Assembly (NCBI GenBank): GCA_903921325.1
Contig: CAIXPL010000016.1
Span: 1 to 64,000 of the forward strand
Length of the DNA: 64,000 bases
Direction: 5' to 3'
DNA from: an uncultured Pseudomonadota bacterium
Lineage (GTDB): Bacteria > Pseudomonadota > Gammaproteobacteria > Burkholderiales > SG8-39
This document shows positions 33,710 to 44,560 of the stretch, one piece after another. The first letter of the stretch is position 1, and the number at the start of each line of letters is the position of its first letter. The position numbers and the translations under genes were made by a program. The notes under the pieces were generated by a model. That model saw nothing but the letters and a program-made list of their open reading frames with translations, was not told where the DNA came from and ran no database searches.

Positions 33710-35416
33710 ATGGAACTCACGGGCGCGGAAATCGTCGTTCAGTCGCTGGCTGCCGAAGGGGTCGAATTTGTTTTCGGCTATCCCGGCGGATCGGTGCTGC
33801 ATATCTATGACGAACTGTTCAAGCAGGATCGGGTCAAGCACGTCCTGGTGCGTCATGAACAGGGTGCCGCACATGCCGCCGATGGCTATTCGCGTGCCAG
33901 CAACAAGGTGGGTGTGTGCCTGGTGACCTCCGGTCCCGGCGTCACCAATGCGGTCACCGGCATCGCCACGGCATACATGGATTCAATCCCGATGATCATC
34001 ATCACCGGGCAGGTGCCAACCCATGCGATCGGGCTGGATGCGTTTCAGGAAGTGGACACCGTGGGCATCACCCGTCCCTGTGTCAAGCACAACTTCCTGG
34101 TGAAGGATGTGCGCGATCTCGCGCTCACCATGAAAAAGGCCTTTCACATTGCCACCACCGGCCGCCCCGGCCCGGTGCTGGTCGACATCCCCAAGGATGT
34201 CACCGCCGCAGTGTGCGAATTCCGGTATCCCGAGTCAGTGGAACTGCGCTCCTATAACCCGGTGGTGCGCGGGCATAGCGGCCAGATCCGCAAGGCGCTC
34301 GATCTGCTGCTCGACGCCAAGCGTCCGATGGTCTATGCCGGCGGCGGGGTAGTGCTTGCCAACGGTGCGGCCGAACTGACCCGTCTGGTGCGCCTGCTCG
34401 GCTACCCCTGCACCAACACCCTGATGGGGTTGGGCGGCTTTCCGGGCACTGACCCGCAGTTTGTCGGCATGCTTGGCATGCACGGCACCTATGAGGCCAA
34501 TATGGCCATGCAGCACTGTGACGTGCTGGTCGCCATCGGCGCGCGTTTTGATGACCGTGTGATCGGCGATCCGCGCGATTTCGGCCGCATTTCGCGCAAG
34601 ATCATCCATATCGACGTCGATCCCTCATCGATTTCAAAGCGCGTCAAGGTCGATATCCCGATCGTTGGCGACGTGCGCGAAGTGCTGCTCGAACTGCTCA
34701 GCCAGATGGAAGGTCAGGCACAGCGCATCGATCGCAGCGCGCTGGCCGCCTGGTGGAGCCAGATCGACCAGTGGCGCGGCCGCGAATGCCTGCGCTATGA
34801 CCGCACGGCGGAGATCATCAAGCCGCAATTCGTGGTCGAAAAGTTGTGGGAAGTCACTGGCGGCAAGGCCATTATTACCTCCGATGTGGGGCAGCATCAG
34901 ATGTGGGCGGCGCAATTCTACAAGTTCGATGAGCCGCGCCGCTGGATCAATTCAGGTGGCCTGGGGACGATGGGCTTTGGCTTGCCCGCGGCAATGGGTG
35001 CCAGTCTGGCCAATCCCGGGCAGACGGTGGCCTGCGTCACCGGCGAGGCCAGTATCCAGATGTGCATCCAGGAGTTGTCCACCTGCAAGCAATACCATCT
35101 GCCGATCAAGATCGTGAACTTGAACAATCGCTATATGGGCATGGTGCGCCAGTGGCAGGAGTTCTTTCACGGTAACCGCTATGCCGAGTCCTACATGAAC
35201 GCACTGCCTGATTTTGTGCGCCTGGCCGAAGCCTATGGCCATGTCGGCATCAAGATCGACAAGCCCGGTGATGTCGAAGGTGCGCTGCGCGAAGCGTTTG
35301 CGCGCCGCGATCAGTTGGTGTTTCTTGACTTCATCACTGACGCCACGGAGAACGTGTATCCGATGGTGGCCGGTGGCAAGGGTCTCACCGACATGATCCT
35401 TGCCGAAGACCTCTAG
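33710..35416 (+). CDS. ilvI: Acetolactate synthase, large catalytic subunit
   Basis: The 568-residue thiamine diphosphate enzyme joins two pyruvates, or pyruvate and 2-oxobutyrate, in the first shared step of valine, leucine and isoleucine synthesis. The catalytic glutamate lies in RHEQGAAHAADGY, and the cofactor motif runs from GEASIQ to NLNN near residues 450-475. ATG 33710 gives the usual start MELTGAE; the frame is open further upstream. The 188-base gap before it holds no clear attenuator. The regulatory subunit gene follows at 35455. Confidence 0.97.
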   Translation: MELTGAEIVVQSLAAEGVEFVFGYPGGSVLHIYDELFKQDRVKHVLVRHEQGAAHAADGYSRASNKVGVCLVTSGPGVTNAVTGIATAYMDSIPMIIITGQVPTHAIGLDAFQEVDTVGITRPCVKHNFLVKDVRDLALTMKKAFHIATTGRPGPVLVDIPKDVTAAVCEFRYPESVELRSYNPVVRGHSGQIRKALDLLLDAKRPMVYAGGGVVLANGAAELTRLVRLLGYPCTNTLMGLGGFPGTDPQFVGMLGMHGTYEANMAMQHCDVLVAIGARFDDRVIGDPRDFGRISRKIIHIDVDPSSISKRVKVDIPIVGDVREVLLELLSQMEGQAQRIDRSALAAWWSQIDQWRGRECLRYDRTAEIIKPQFVVEKLWEVTGGKAIITSDVGQHQMWAAQFYKFDEPRRWINSGGLGTMGFGLPAAMGASLANPGQTVACVTGEASIQMCIQELSTCKQYHLPIKIVNLNNRYMGMVRQWQEFFHGNRYAESYMNALPDFVRLAEAYGHVGIKIDKPGDVEGALREAFARRDQLVFLDFITDATENVYPMVAGGKGLTDMILAEDL

Positions 35417-35454
35417 ACCAGCTTCAGGTGGACGCCATCATCGCAACCAATCAC

Positions 35455-35946
35455 ATGCGGCACATCATTTCCATCCTGCTCGAGAACGAGGCCGGTGCGC
35501 TGTCGCGGGTCGCAGGCCTGTTCTCGGCGCGCGCCTACAACATCGAATCTCTCACCGTTGCACCCACCGAAGACCCGTCGGTGTCGCGCATGACCCTGGT
35601 GACGCATGGTTCCGATGATGTGGTGGAGCAGATTACCAAGCAGCTCAACAAATTGATCGAAGTGGTCAAGGTGATCGACCTCTCCGAGGGCGAACATATC
35701 GAGCGCGAGCTCATGTTGATCAAGGTGAAGGCGATCGGTGAGATGCGCGAGGAGATGAAGCGCATGGTCGATATCTTTCGCGGCCGCATCATTGGTGTGA
35801 CCGACTCGACCTATGTGGTGGAGCTGACCGGCAATGGCGCCAAGCTCGATGCCTTCATCGAGGCGATTGACCGCAGTCTGATCCTGGAGACCGTGCGCAC
35901 CGGTGCCTGTGGCATTCCGCGCGGCGAGCGGGTATTGCGGGTCTAG
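35455..35946 (+). CDS. ilvH: Acetolactate synthase, small regulatory subunit
   Basis: The 163-residue protein begins MRHIISILLENE, the standard family start, and has an N-terminal ACT domain (about 3-75) that binds valine for feedback control, followed by the C-terminal activation domain. A GTG at 35428 is in frame but would add an unconserved extension. It lies 38 bases after ilvI and about 116 before ilvC. Confidence 0.96.
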   Translation: MRHIISILLENEAGALSRVAGLFSARAYNIESLTVAPTEDPSVSRMTLVTHGSDDVVEQITKQLNKLIEVVKVIDLSEGEHIERELMLIKVKAIGEMREEMKRMVDIFRGRIIGVTDSTYVVELTGNGAKLDAFIEAIDRSLILETVRTGACGIPRGERVLRV

Positions 35947-36029
35947 CCGGCCCTGACGGACACGCACATTCGTGCGAGCGGCGCTGCCGTCAACGGCGTG
36001 CCGACCCATAACGCGAACCAGTTTCGTAA

Positions 36030-37078
<1,049 letters not shown>

Positions 37079-37079
<1 letters not shown>

Positions 37080-37735
37080 TGCACGGTCCCTATCCTCATC
37101 CGATCATTGCCCGCGAAGGCTGGCCGTTTGTCATCGCCACCGCGACGGTGGCGATACTCTCGACGGCCTACTTCGGTTTCACCGGCTCCGTGCTCGTGTG
37201 GATTGCACTTGCCTTTGTAGTGCAATTCTTTCGCGATCCGGCGCGATCGATCGCGGGCGATCGGATGAGCGTGGTGTGCCCGGCAGACGGACGCGTCGTG
37301 TCGGTGGGGGCGGCGCATGACCCCTGGCTCGATCGCCCGGCACTGCGGGTGAGCATTTTCATGAACGTGTTCAATGTGCACTCCAACCGCAGCCCGGTCG
37401 ATGGGACGGTGAAGAAGATCTGGTATCACGCCGGTTCGTTTCTCAATGCTGCGCTGGACAAGGCCTCACTTGAAAACGAACGCAACGCGATCTGGCTGCA
37501 GACCGAGTCCGGATCGGACATCACCTGTGTGCAGGTGGCCGGACTGATCGCCCGGCGCATTCTGTGTCATGTCGAGCCCGGTGCGCATCTGGCTCGTGGC
37601 GATCGCTATGGATTCATTCGCTTTGGTTCGCGCGTGGATGTCTACCTTGATCCGGCGGCGCAGGTGTGCGTGGCCTTGGGTGACAAGGTGAAGGCGTCCT
37701 CAACCTTGCTTGCGAGACTGCCCGGTCATGGTTGA
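37079..37735 (+). CDS. psd: Phosphatidylserine decarboxylase proenzyme (short form)
   Basis: The 218-residue protein is the short bacterial type that makes phosphatidylethanolamine. Two hydrophobic segments near the N-terminus (about 17-50) anchor it to the membrane. The self-cleavage site is Gly183-Ser184 in RFGSRVDVY; Ser184 becomes the pyruvoyl group. Its start overlaps the ilvC stop and its end overlaps pssA by eight bases, so the two phospholipid genes are coupled to the ilv operon. Confidence 0.95.
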
Positions 37736-38534
37736 TCCCCATCTGCCCAAGCGACCGTCCCGGGCCGTCGTCGCTCGGGGCGCATTCCGGCGTCGTGGCA
37801 TTTATTTGCTGCCTAATTTGTTCACCACGGGCGCCTTGTTTGCCGGATTTTTCGCCATCGTGCAGGCGATGAATGACGAGTGGGAGCGCGCGGTCATTGC
37901 CGTGGTTGTCGCGATGGTGCTCGATAGCCTTGATGGTCGCGTGGCGCGGCTCACGCACAGTCAGAGCGAATTCGGCGCCGAGTACGACAGCCTGTCTGAC
38001 ATGGTGTCCTTTGGTGCAGCGCCTGCGCTCATCATGTACGAATGGGCGCTGCGACCGCTCGGCCGCTGGGGCTGGATTGCTGCGTTTGCATATTGCGCCG
38101 GCGCAGCGCTGCGGCTGGCGCGCTTCAACACCAATATCGAAGTGGTCGACAAGCGCTGGTTTCAGGGGGTGCCCAGCCCGGCCGCCGCCGCCGTCGTGGT
38201 CGGATTTGTCTGGGTGGTCAATGATTTCGGGATCGACCGCGCATCCTGGTTGCGCTGGGCCGCCTTCGCGATCACCTTGTTTGCCGGCGTGAGCATGGTG
38301 GTGAGCATCCCGTTCAACAGTTTCAAGGACTTCAATCTGCGCCGCAGTGTGCCGTTCTGGGCGACATTGGTTGTGGTCAGTGTATTGCTGCTGATATCCA
38401 TCAGCCCGCCGGTGGTCTTGTACCTGCTCGCACTCGCCTACGTGCTGTCGGGCTATGTGATGTGGCTGCTGCGCTTGCGACGCCGACGTGCGCACCGTCC
38501 TCCGGTTGCACCTTCGGGGCCCGGTACGCTATAG
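37728..38534 (+). CDS. pssA: CDP-diacylglycerol--serine O-phosphatidyltransferase
   Basis: The 268-residue membrane enzyme makes phosphatidylserine, the substrate of Psd encoded just upstream. The CDP-alcohol phosphotransferase motif D-G-x2-A-R-x8-G-x3-D-x3-D is complete, starting at about residue 68 (DSLDGRVAR). About eight hydrophobic helices follow the pattern of type II PssA. The promoter for the downstream leucine-rich ORF overlaps the last codons of this gene. Confidence 0.95.
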   Translation: MVDPHLPKRPSRAVVARGAFRRRGIYLLPNLFTTGALFAGFFAIVQAMNDEWERAVIAVVVAMVLDSLDGRVARLTHSQSEFGAEYDSLSDMVSFGAAPALIMYEWALRPLGRWGWIAAFAYCAGAALRLARFNTNIEVVDKRWFQGVPSPAAAAVVVGFVWVVNDFGIDRASWLRWAAFAITLFAGVSMVVSIPFNSFKDFNLRRSVPFWATLVVVSVLLLISISPPVVLYLLALAYVLSGYVMWLLRLRRRRAHRPPVAPSGPGTL

Positions 38535-38535
38535 T
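38506..38535 (+). promoter_or_regulatory. Sigma-70 promoter before the leuA leader
   Basis: TTGCAC (38506-38511), an 18-base spacer and TATAGT (38530-38535) form a strong promoter within the end of pssA. The predicted transcription start is near 38542, which is the A of the ATG of the small ORF that follows. leuA would then carry a leader of about 250 bases. Confidence 0.75.
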
Positions 38536-38541
38536 CAGCGC

Positions 38542-38712
38542 ATGGAACAGAACGCACTGTCTGCCGAACATTGCACCGGGTCGCTCGCGCGACTCGCTGC
38601 GGTGTCGCTTGCCCAGGCGCATCACAGCGCACTTGGGTTCGGCTTGCCGGGCGCTGCCCCCCTGGGTCGCGGCCTGCCCTGCCCGCTGCTGCGCCTCGCG
38701 CGCACACTCTGA
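38542..38712 (+). CDS. Leucine-rich small ORF upstream of leuA, candidate leader peptide
   Basis: This 56-codon ORF fills most of the leader before leuA. Twelve codons are leucine, six of them among the last sixteen, including a Leu-Leu pair. The strong promoter places the transcription start at or next to its ATG, so it would be read as a leaderless message. Control of leuA by ribosome stalling on leucine codons would make sense, but no clear terminator hairpin with a T-run follows it. It could also be a small protein of unknown role or non-coding. Confidence 0.45.
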   Translation: MEQNALSAEHCTGSLARLAAVSLAQAHHSALGFGLPGAAPLGRGLPCPLLRLARTL

Positions 38713-38793
38713 TCCAACTCCCCCCGCAGTACCCCGTCCGGTCTTGACTGACCGCACCCCGCATTCGGCCTTGCCCCAGTTGAGGAGCACCCC

Positions 38794-40338
38794 ATGAACG
38801 AACAAATCGTGATTTTTGATACCACCTTGCGCGATGGCGAACAAAGCCCTGGCGCATCCATGACCCGCGAAGAAAAACTTCGCATCGCCCGTCAACTCGA
38901 ACGCATGCGCGTCGATGTGATCGAAGCGGGATTTCCGGCCGCCTCCGAGGGCGATTTTGCTGCTGTACGTGAAGTCGCGCGCACGGTGAAAGAGAGCACG
39001 GTGTGCGGGCTGTCGCGGGCCAACGACCGCGATATTGCCCGCGCCGTTGAAGCGTTGCGCGAGGCGCGCTCCTGGCGCATACACACGTTTCTTGCCACCA
39101 GTGCCTTGCACATGGAAAAGAAACTGCGCATGAGCCCCGATCAAGTGCTGTTGCAAGCCTGCAACGCGGTGCGCTTTGCCCGTCAGCACACCGATGACAT
39201 CGAATTCTCCCCCGAGGATGCCAGTCGCTCGGACGTGGACTTTCTTTGCCGGGTGATCGAGGGCGTGATCGATGCGGGTGCGCGCACCATCAATATCCCC
39301 GACACGGTGGGGTATGCCATTCCTGATCAAATGGCCGGATTGATCCGCACCCTGCGCACGCGGATTCCCAACTCTGATCGTGCCGTCTGGTCAGTGCATT
39401 GTCATAACGATCTGGGCCTGGCGGTTGCCAATTCACTGGCGGCGGTGATGGCTGGGGCACGCCAGATCGAATGCACCATCAACGGCCTGGGCGAGCGCGC
39501 CGGCAACACGGCGCTGGAAGAGGTGGTCATGGCGGTGAAAACCCGGCGTGACTTCTTCGGACTGACTACCGGCATCGACACCACACAGATCGTGCCGGCC
39601 TCGAAGTTGGTATCGAGCATCACCGGGTTTGTGGTGCAACCGAACAAGGCGGTGGTGGGGGCCAATGCGTTTGCGCACGCCTCGGGCATTCATCAGGACG
39701 GGGTGCTCAAGAGCCGCGAGACCTACGAGATCATGCGCGCGGAAGATGTCGGCTGGACCACCAACAAGATCGTCCTTGGCAAGCTGTCCGGGCGCAACGC
39801 GTTCCGCCAGCGTTTGCAGGAGCTGGGTATTGCGCTTGATTCAGAGACTGAATTGAACGATGCCTTCAATCGGTTCAAGGAACTGGCTGACAAGAAGGCC
39901 GACATTTTTGATGAAGACATTCATGCCCTGTTTGCCGATTCAGGCGCGCACGGCGAGGGCGATCACTACCGCTTCATCTCGATGCGCCAGCACAGCGAGA
40001 CCGGAGAAAAGCCGCTGGCCGAGTTGGTACTGTTGTGCAATGGTCGCGAGCACCACGTAAAAGCCGAAGGTTCGGGACCGGTTGATGCCACCTTCAAGGC
40101 GATCGAATCGATTGCCGCAAGCCAGGCCGAGCTGGTGCTCTATTCGGTCAATGCGGTGACCAGCGGCACCGAGTCGCAGGGCGAAGTGACGGTTCGACTG
40201 GCCAAGGGCGGGCGGGTGGTCAACGGCGTGGGTGCGGATACCGACATCATCGTTGCCTCCGCGCATGCGTATCTGAGCGCGCTCAACAAGCTGCACTCGA
40301 CGATTGAACGGGTCAACCCGCAAACGGGTACAGCCTGA
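38794..40338 (+). CDS. leuA: 2-Isopropylmalate synthase
   Basis: The 514-residue enzyme condenses 2-oxoisovalerate and acetyl-CoA in the first step of leucine synthesis. The N-terminal TIM barrel begins with [13 protein letters not shown] (residues 9-21) and carries the metal-binding histidines in [10 protein letters not shown]. The C-terminal regulatory domain (about 390-514) should bind leucine for feedback inhibition. GAGGAG precedes the ATG. With ilvI-ilvH-ilvC upstream, most of the branched-chain pathway is gathered here; leuB, leuC and leuD are not in the window. Confidence 0.97.
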   Translation: MNEQIVIFDTTLRDGEQSPGASMTREEKLRIARQLERMRVDVIEAGFPAASEGDFAAVREVARTVKESTVCGLSRANDRDIARAVEALREARSWRIHTFLATSALHMEKKLRMSPDQVLLQACNAVRFARQHTDDIEFSPEDASRSDVDFLCRVIEGVIDAGARTINIPDTVGYAIPDQMAGLIRTLRTRIPNSDRAVWSVHCHNDLGLAVANSLAAVMAGARQIECTINGLGERAGNTALEEVVMAVKTRRDFFGLTTGIDTTQIVPASKLVSSITGFVVQPNKAVVGANAFAHASGIHQDGVLKSRETYEIMRAEDVGWTTNKIVLGKLSGRNAFRQRLQELGIALDSETELNDAFNRFKELADKKADIFDEDIHALFADSGAHGEGDHYRFISMRQHSETGEKPLAELVLLCNGREHHVKAEGSGPVDATFKAIESIAASQAELVLYSVNAVTSGTESQGEVTVRLAKGGRVVNGVGADTDIIVASAHAYLSALNKLHSTIERVNPQTGTA

Positions 40339-40366
40339 CCAGGCCTCAATGAGCCGCGCTCAGCCC

Positions 40367-40396
40367 GGGCGCGCTTGGTTTGGGCGCGCTTGGTTT
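40367..40396 (+). repeat. Two 15-base tandem repeats and a GC-rich hairpin after leuA
   Basis: GGGCGCGCTTGGTTT occurs twice in tandem (40367-40381 and 40382-40396). A perfect 8-base inverted repeat with a 3-base loop follows at 40415-40433. There is no T-run, so it is not a standard terminator, but it lies between two convergent genes and may slow transcription. Confidence 0.5.
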
Positions 40397-40441
40397 GGGC
40401 GTCACGGACCTCAGCGCGGTCGGTTCGACCGCGGTCCGCGG

Positions 40442-40816
40442 TCAGCTCGGTTGTGCCCGACGCGGGGGCGTTGCTTGTCGTGACACGCGAGCGGCGCGCA
40501 CGCTGACGATCACTGCACTGAAGAAGAGGATGGCGAGCGCAATCTCTGCCAGGGCGCACGCGCGCCCTGCGCCGCTATCGGACCACGCGCGCACCACGCC
40601 TTCGCAAAAGTAGGCGAGGATCAGCATCGATGACCATTGTGCGGTGTAGCGCGACTGGCGCAGCAGGCCGCGCAGCGGCAGCAGCAGCGGCAGCACTTTG
40701 AGCACGGCCCACGAACCCCCGGGGCGTAGCGGCGCCAGGCTCAGCTCCCACGCGAGCACGAGCACGATCAACGCAAGGAGGGTCGCCACAGCGCAGCGTG
40801 AAGCGATTGTTTTCAT
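40442..40816 (-). CDS. DUF2069 membrane protein
   Basis: The 124-residue protein has four hydrophobic segments and the family features WELSLAPLRPGGSW, LKVLPLLLPLRG and the segment QWSSMLILAYFCEGVVRAWSD. DUF2069 proteins are small inner-membrane proteins of unknown function common in beta- and gammaproteobacteria. ATG 40816 was chosen over an upstream in-frame start at 40858. The 190 bases between it and pyrF hold no gene I can support. Confidence 0.88.
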   Translation of the reverse strand: MKTIASRCAVATLLALIVLVLAWELSLAPLRPGGSWAVLKVLPLLLPLRGLLRQSRYTAQWSSMLILAYFCEGVVRAWSDSGAGRACALAEIALAILFFSAVIVSVRAARVSRQATPPRRAQPS

Positions 40817-41007
40817 CGGGCCGCAGAGTACCACGCAGCGCCGCCCCGCTCGCCCCACAATCCCCTTTGCCGATGCATTCCTGGGCCACCATTTTTATGC
40901 GGCAATAATCCTTGGCGGACCGGGTCTTGCTCTCGCCTTCCAGGGTGAACCCATTCGGGCGTGAGGCGGTACGGTAGAATCGGCCACCCTTTTTGACGAC
41001 CACAGCC

Positions 41008-41751
41008 ATGACTGCTCAAGCCGCCAACCCGATGACCCCCTTTGCCCGCGGACCGGCGCATGAACGCCTCATCGTCGCGCTCGATGTGCCTTCGACTGAA
41101 GAGGCACGCGCGCTCGTCAACACACTGGGCGACTCGGTCGATTTCTACAAGGTCGGTCTGGAACTGTGCATGTCTGGTGGCTACTTCGAGCTGATCGAAT
41201 GGCTGGTGGGGCAGGGCAAAAAGGTATTTGCCGATCTCAAGTTCTTCGATGTGCCCGAGACGGTGCGCTCGGCGGTGCGCGGACTGCGCGGCCGCGGCGT
41301 GAGCTTTGCGACCGTGCATGGCAACCAGGCGATCATGGAAGCAGCCGGCGCTGAGAAGGGCGATTTGCGGATACTCGCGGTTACCGTGCTCACCAGCCTC
41401 GATCGCGGCGATCTGGATGACCTGGGTTTTCAGTGCGATGTCGAAGCCCTGGTCCTGTCACGCGCCCGGCGTGCGCTGGCCGCGGGCTGCGACGGGGTGA
41501 TCTCCTCCGGGCTTGAAGCACCGCGCCTGCGTGCCGAGTTGGGCGGCCGACTGTTGATTGTCACCCCCGGCATACGACCCGTTGAGAATCGGCCGGCCGA
41601 TGATCAGAAACGCACGGTCGATGTCGCGCAGGCGTTTGCCAATGGCGCGGACTATATTGTGATCGGGCGCCCGATTCGCAATGCCAGTGACCCGCGTGCC
41701 GCCGCGCTTGAAGTGCAGGCGACTATTGCGAAAGCGCTCGCAGCGCGCTGA
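41008..41751 (+). CDS. pyrF: Orotidine 5'-phosphate decarboxylase
   Basis: The 247-residue enzyme makes UMP from orotidine monophosphate. The catalytic lysine and aspartate lie in FADLKFFDVPETV (near residues 73-85), and the phosphate-binding segment is VTPGIRP near 187. It belongs to the branch with FFDVPET rather than the enterobacterial DLKFHDIPNT. ATG 41008 was chosen; a TTG 15 bases earlier is in frame. A -10-like TAGAAT is at 40975-40980. Confidence 0.95.
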   Translation: MTAQAANPMTPFARGPAHERLIVALDVPSTEEARALVNTLGDSVDFYKVGLELCMSGGYFELIEWLVGQGKKVFADLKFFDVPETVRSAVRGLRGRGVSFATVHGNQAIMEAAGAEKGDLRILAVTVLTSLDRGDLDDLGFQCDVEALVLSRARRALAAGCDGVISSGLEAPRLRAELGGRLLIVTPGIRPVENRPADDQKRTVDVAQAFANGADYIVIGRPIRNASDPRAAALEVQATIAKALAAR

Positions 41752-41756
41752 TTGAC

Positions 41757-42422
41757 TCAGCGCTGATCCTGCGACGCGAGGCGGGTGCGGTCGTCAACCG
41801 GTGATTGCCAGTGGCGCGCAGCGGCCATCACCATCGTGGGATATTCGCTGCGTCCGAGGCTGCCGTTGTAGCGCGCCAGAGCGTTGGCGAGGTTGCCTTT
41901 TTCAATATCCAGGTAATGACGCATGATGACGCAGCCAAAGCGCAGATTGGTGCGCACATTGAACAGGTTCGTTCCTGGCGCACCAATCAGATCCACCCAG
42001 AACGGCATTACCTGCATCAGTCCGCGCGCACCGACACGCGAGATCGCATAGCGGTGAAAGGCACTTTCGACTTCAATCAGACCGAGCACCATTTGCGGAT
42101 CGAGTCCGGCCCGTGTCGCCTCGTAGTGAATCATTTTCAACAGGTCAACGCGTGCCTGCGTGTCCCTGATCCGCGGGGCAAGCCGCGCCGACATGGCAAA
42201 CAGCCAGCGGCGACCGGCAGCCGGGTCGTCAAACTGCAGTTCAGGCACCTTGCCATCACTCACCGAGTGCGCCATCGCCGTTTGCACGCTGTTTGACAGG
42301 GGCTCATAGATCTGTCCGCCGGCCTCGACTCGCAGCGGTGCAAGCAGCAGCGGTGCAAGCAGCAACAGACCCCGTGCCGCGCTACGCCAGCGCGTAAGAG
42401 AAACATCAGCCGTCGCGACCAC
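41757..42422 (-). CDS. Periplasmic lytic transglycosylase (SLT domain)
   Basis: The C-terminal part is a lysozyme-like SLT domain with the catalytic glutamate in GLIEVESAFHRYA and the motif RGLMQVMP; it should cleave peptidoglycan glycan strands to anhydro ends. The start is uncertain. GTG 42422 gives a 221-residue protein with a normal signal peptide ending near RVEA; ATG codons further upstream (up to 42545) would add a hydrophilic extension. It is next to proS on the same strand, with about 150 bases between. Confidence 0.85.
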   Translation of the reverse strand: MVATADVSLTRWRSAARGLLLLAPLLLAPLRVEAGGQIYEPLSNSVQTAMAHSVSDGKVPELQFDDPAAGRRWLFAMSARLAPRIRDTQARVDLLKMIHYEATRAGLDPQMVLGLIEVESAFHRYAISRVGARGLMQVMPFWVDLIGAPGTNLFNVRTNLRFGCVIMRHYLDIEKGNLANALARYNGSLGRSEYPTMVMAAARHWQSPVDDRTRLASQDQR

Positions 42423-42577
42423 GGCCCGCGCGCATGAGCAAAGCGCAGGCACGATACCGCGCGTCAAGACCAATCGGCATGACCTTACACCGTGCATCAT
42501 CAGCACGGTCGGGCAATTCGAATTCGCAGCGGGCGAAGGGCTCATGGCGGCGCAGAAGGGGTCCGGAATCGGGCGAC

Positions 42578-44410
42578 TCAGGCAAGCACGCGGCGGATAT
42601 GATCGAGTGCATCCGCAATTGGGATCGCGCTGGGAGCGGTCATACCACGCGCCTGATACTCGATAGTACCGCCATTGAGGCCGCGTTCGCCAATCACAAT
42701 CCGATGTGGAATGCCAATTAGTTCCAGATCGGTGAGAATCACGCCGGGGCGCTCGTTGCGATCATCGAGCAACACTTCAATGCCCGCGGCCAGCATTTGC
42801 TCGTAGAGTGTGTCGGTGGCCGCGCGCACCGTGTCGTTGCGCTGGTAGCCCAGACCGGTGATGGCAATACGAAAGGGCGCGATCGGATCGGGCCAGCAGA
42901 TGCCGCGCTCATCGTGGTTCTGCTCAATCGCAGCGGCGACGATGCGCGTGATGCCGATGCCATAGCATCCCATTTCGAATTCGATCGCCTTGCCCTGTGC
43001 ATCGAGGAAGGTGGCGGCGAGCGCGGCCGAGTACTTCCGCCGTAACTGAAAAATGTGTCCCACTTCGATGCCGCGCTGTATTTGCAGCAGACCGCCGCCA
43101 TCGGGCGACGGGTCGCCCTCCTGCACATTGCGGATATCGGCCACTGCGAAGGGTTCGGGCAGGTCGCGGCCCCAATTCACCCCGCGCAGGTGAAAGCCCT
43201 CGCGGTTGGCACCGCACACAAAATCGGCCAGCACCGCCACGCTGCGATCAGCGATCACGCGCACCGACTGGCTGGCACCGACCGGGCCAATGTAGCCGGG
43301 GCGGCAGGCGAGCGCGGCCTCGATCTGCGCATCGTTTGCAAAATGAAACGCGCCGAGCCCGGCGAGTTTTTGCGCCTTGATCTCATTGAGCGTGTGGTCG
43401 CCGCGTAACAGCAGCAGCCACAGCTTCGGCGTTGCCGTGCGAGCGGCGCTGGCGTCATTTGCGTGCGTGTCGCTTGACGCCGCAGCCGCGCCTTCCCCTG
43501 CGCCAGCAGTCCCTTGCGTCGATGCTGTCAGCGGCACTGCATCATCTGACTCATCGGACACCAGCGCAATCGCTTTCACCATGCGGCTGAGCGCGATTCC
43601 CAGATCGGCGGCGACCTCCTCGCAGCGGGTGCGCCCCGGGGTTGCAACCTCGCTCAGCGCTTCCTGCGCCGATGGGCGCGGATCCGGGGGCGCAAGCGCC
43701 TCGGCCAGCTCGACATTGGCGGCGTATTCCGAGGCCGCGCAATAGGCGATGGCGTCCTCGCCCGAATCGGCAAGCACATGGAATTCATGCGATCCGGTGC
43801 CGCCAATTGAACCGGTATCGGCGGCCACCGGGCGGTAACGCAGACCGAGGCGGGTGAAGATGCGACAGTAAGTCGCGTACATATTGGCGTATTCGCGCTC
43901 CAGATCGGCGCGGTCGGCGTGAAACGAGTAGCCATCTTTCATCACGAACTCACGCCCGCGCATGACACCGAAGCGTGGCCGTCGTTCGTCGCGAAACTTG
44001 GTCTGGATCTGATAAAAATGCACTGGCAATTGCCGATAGCTGCGCAATTCGGCCCGCGCGATATCGGTGATCACTTCCTCGGAGGTCGGCTGGATCACAA
44101 AATCGCGCTTGTGGCGGTCCTGAAAGCGCAGCAATTCAGGGCCGTAGGCCTGCCAGCGCCCGGAGGCCTGCCACAGTTCGGCCGGTTGCACGACCGGCAT
44201 GCTGAGTTCGATCGCCCCGGCCCGATTCATTTCCTCGCGCACGATGGCCTCGACCTTGCGCACCACGCGCAGGCCGATCGGCATCCAGGTGTACACCCCG
44301 CCTGCCAGGCGGCGGATCATGCCCGCGCGCAGCATCAGTTGGTGGCTGATCAGCTCGGCTTCGGCCGGGGCTTCCTTGAGCGTCGAGAGAAAGAATCGCG
44401 ATGAACGCAT
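42578..44410 (-). CDS. proS: Prolyl-tRNA synthetase (bacterial type)
   Basis: The 610-residue class II synthetase begins [15 protein letters not shown], the usual start. Class II motif 2 lies in the segment with [22 protein letters not shown]. The long insertion between motifs 2 and 3 (about 224-405) is the YbaK-like editing domain that hydrolyses alanyl-tRNA-Pro. A 40-residue Ala/Ser/Thr-rich segment inside that insertion looks like a flexible expansion. It is divergent from rppH. Confidence 0.97.
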   Translation of the reverse strand: MRSSRFFLSTLKEAPAEAELISHQLMLRAGMIRRLAGGVYTWMPIGLRVVRKVEAIVREEMNRAGAIELSMPVVQPAELWQASGRWQAYGPELLRFQDRHKRDFVIQPTSEEVITDIARAELRSYRQLPVHFYQIQTKFRDERRPRFGVMRGREFVMKDGYSFHADRADLEREYANMYATYCRIFTRLGLRYRPVAADTGSIGGTGSHEFHVLADSGEDAIAYCAASEYAANVELAEALAPPDPRPSAQEALSEVATPGRTRCEEVAADLGIALSRMVKAIALVSDESDDAVPLTASTQGTAGAGEGAAAASSDTHANDASAARTATPKLWLLLLRGDHTLNEIKAQKLAGLGAFHFANDAQIEAALACRPGYIGPVGASQSVRVIADRSVAVLADFVCGANREGFHLRGVNWGRDLPEPFAVADIRNVQEGDPSPDGGGLLQIQRGIEVGHIFQLRRKYSAALAATFLDAQGKAIEFEMGCYGIGITRIVAAAIEQNHDERGICWPDPIAPFRIAITGLGYQRNDTVRAATDTLYEQMLAAGIEVLLDDRNERPGVILTDLELIGIPHRIVIGERGLNGGTIEYQARGMTAPSAIPIADALDHIRRVLA

Positions 44411-44560
44411 TGCAGTGGTGCCGGTCAAAGAGACGAAGGCGGCAGTTTAACCGCAGCGAGGCACCACAACCGCATTACAACTGTGTCGAAGCAGCTTTGA
44501 TCCGCGGTTCAATTATGAAAGAATCGCGGCATCAGCGTTTGATGGTCAACGGGCGGATTC

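Noticed and set aside
40575-41009. 144-codon frame covering the gap between DUF2069 and pyrF on the minus strand
   Set aside because: Most of it overlaps DUF2069 in another frame, and its first half matches no family I know; the gap is better explained as the pyrF and DUF2069 promoter region.
44497-44512. A further FNR-like box between proS and rppH (TTGA-N8-TCAA)
   Set aside because: The half-sites are eight rather than six bases apart, so it does not match the boxes at fhs and frc.
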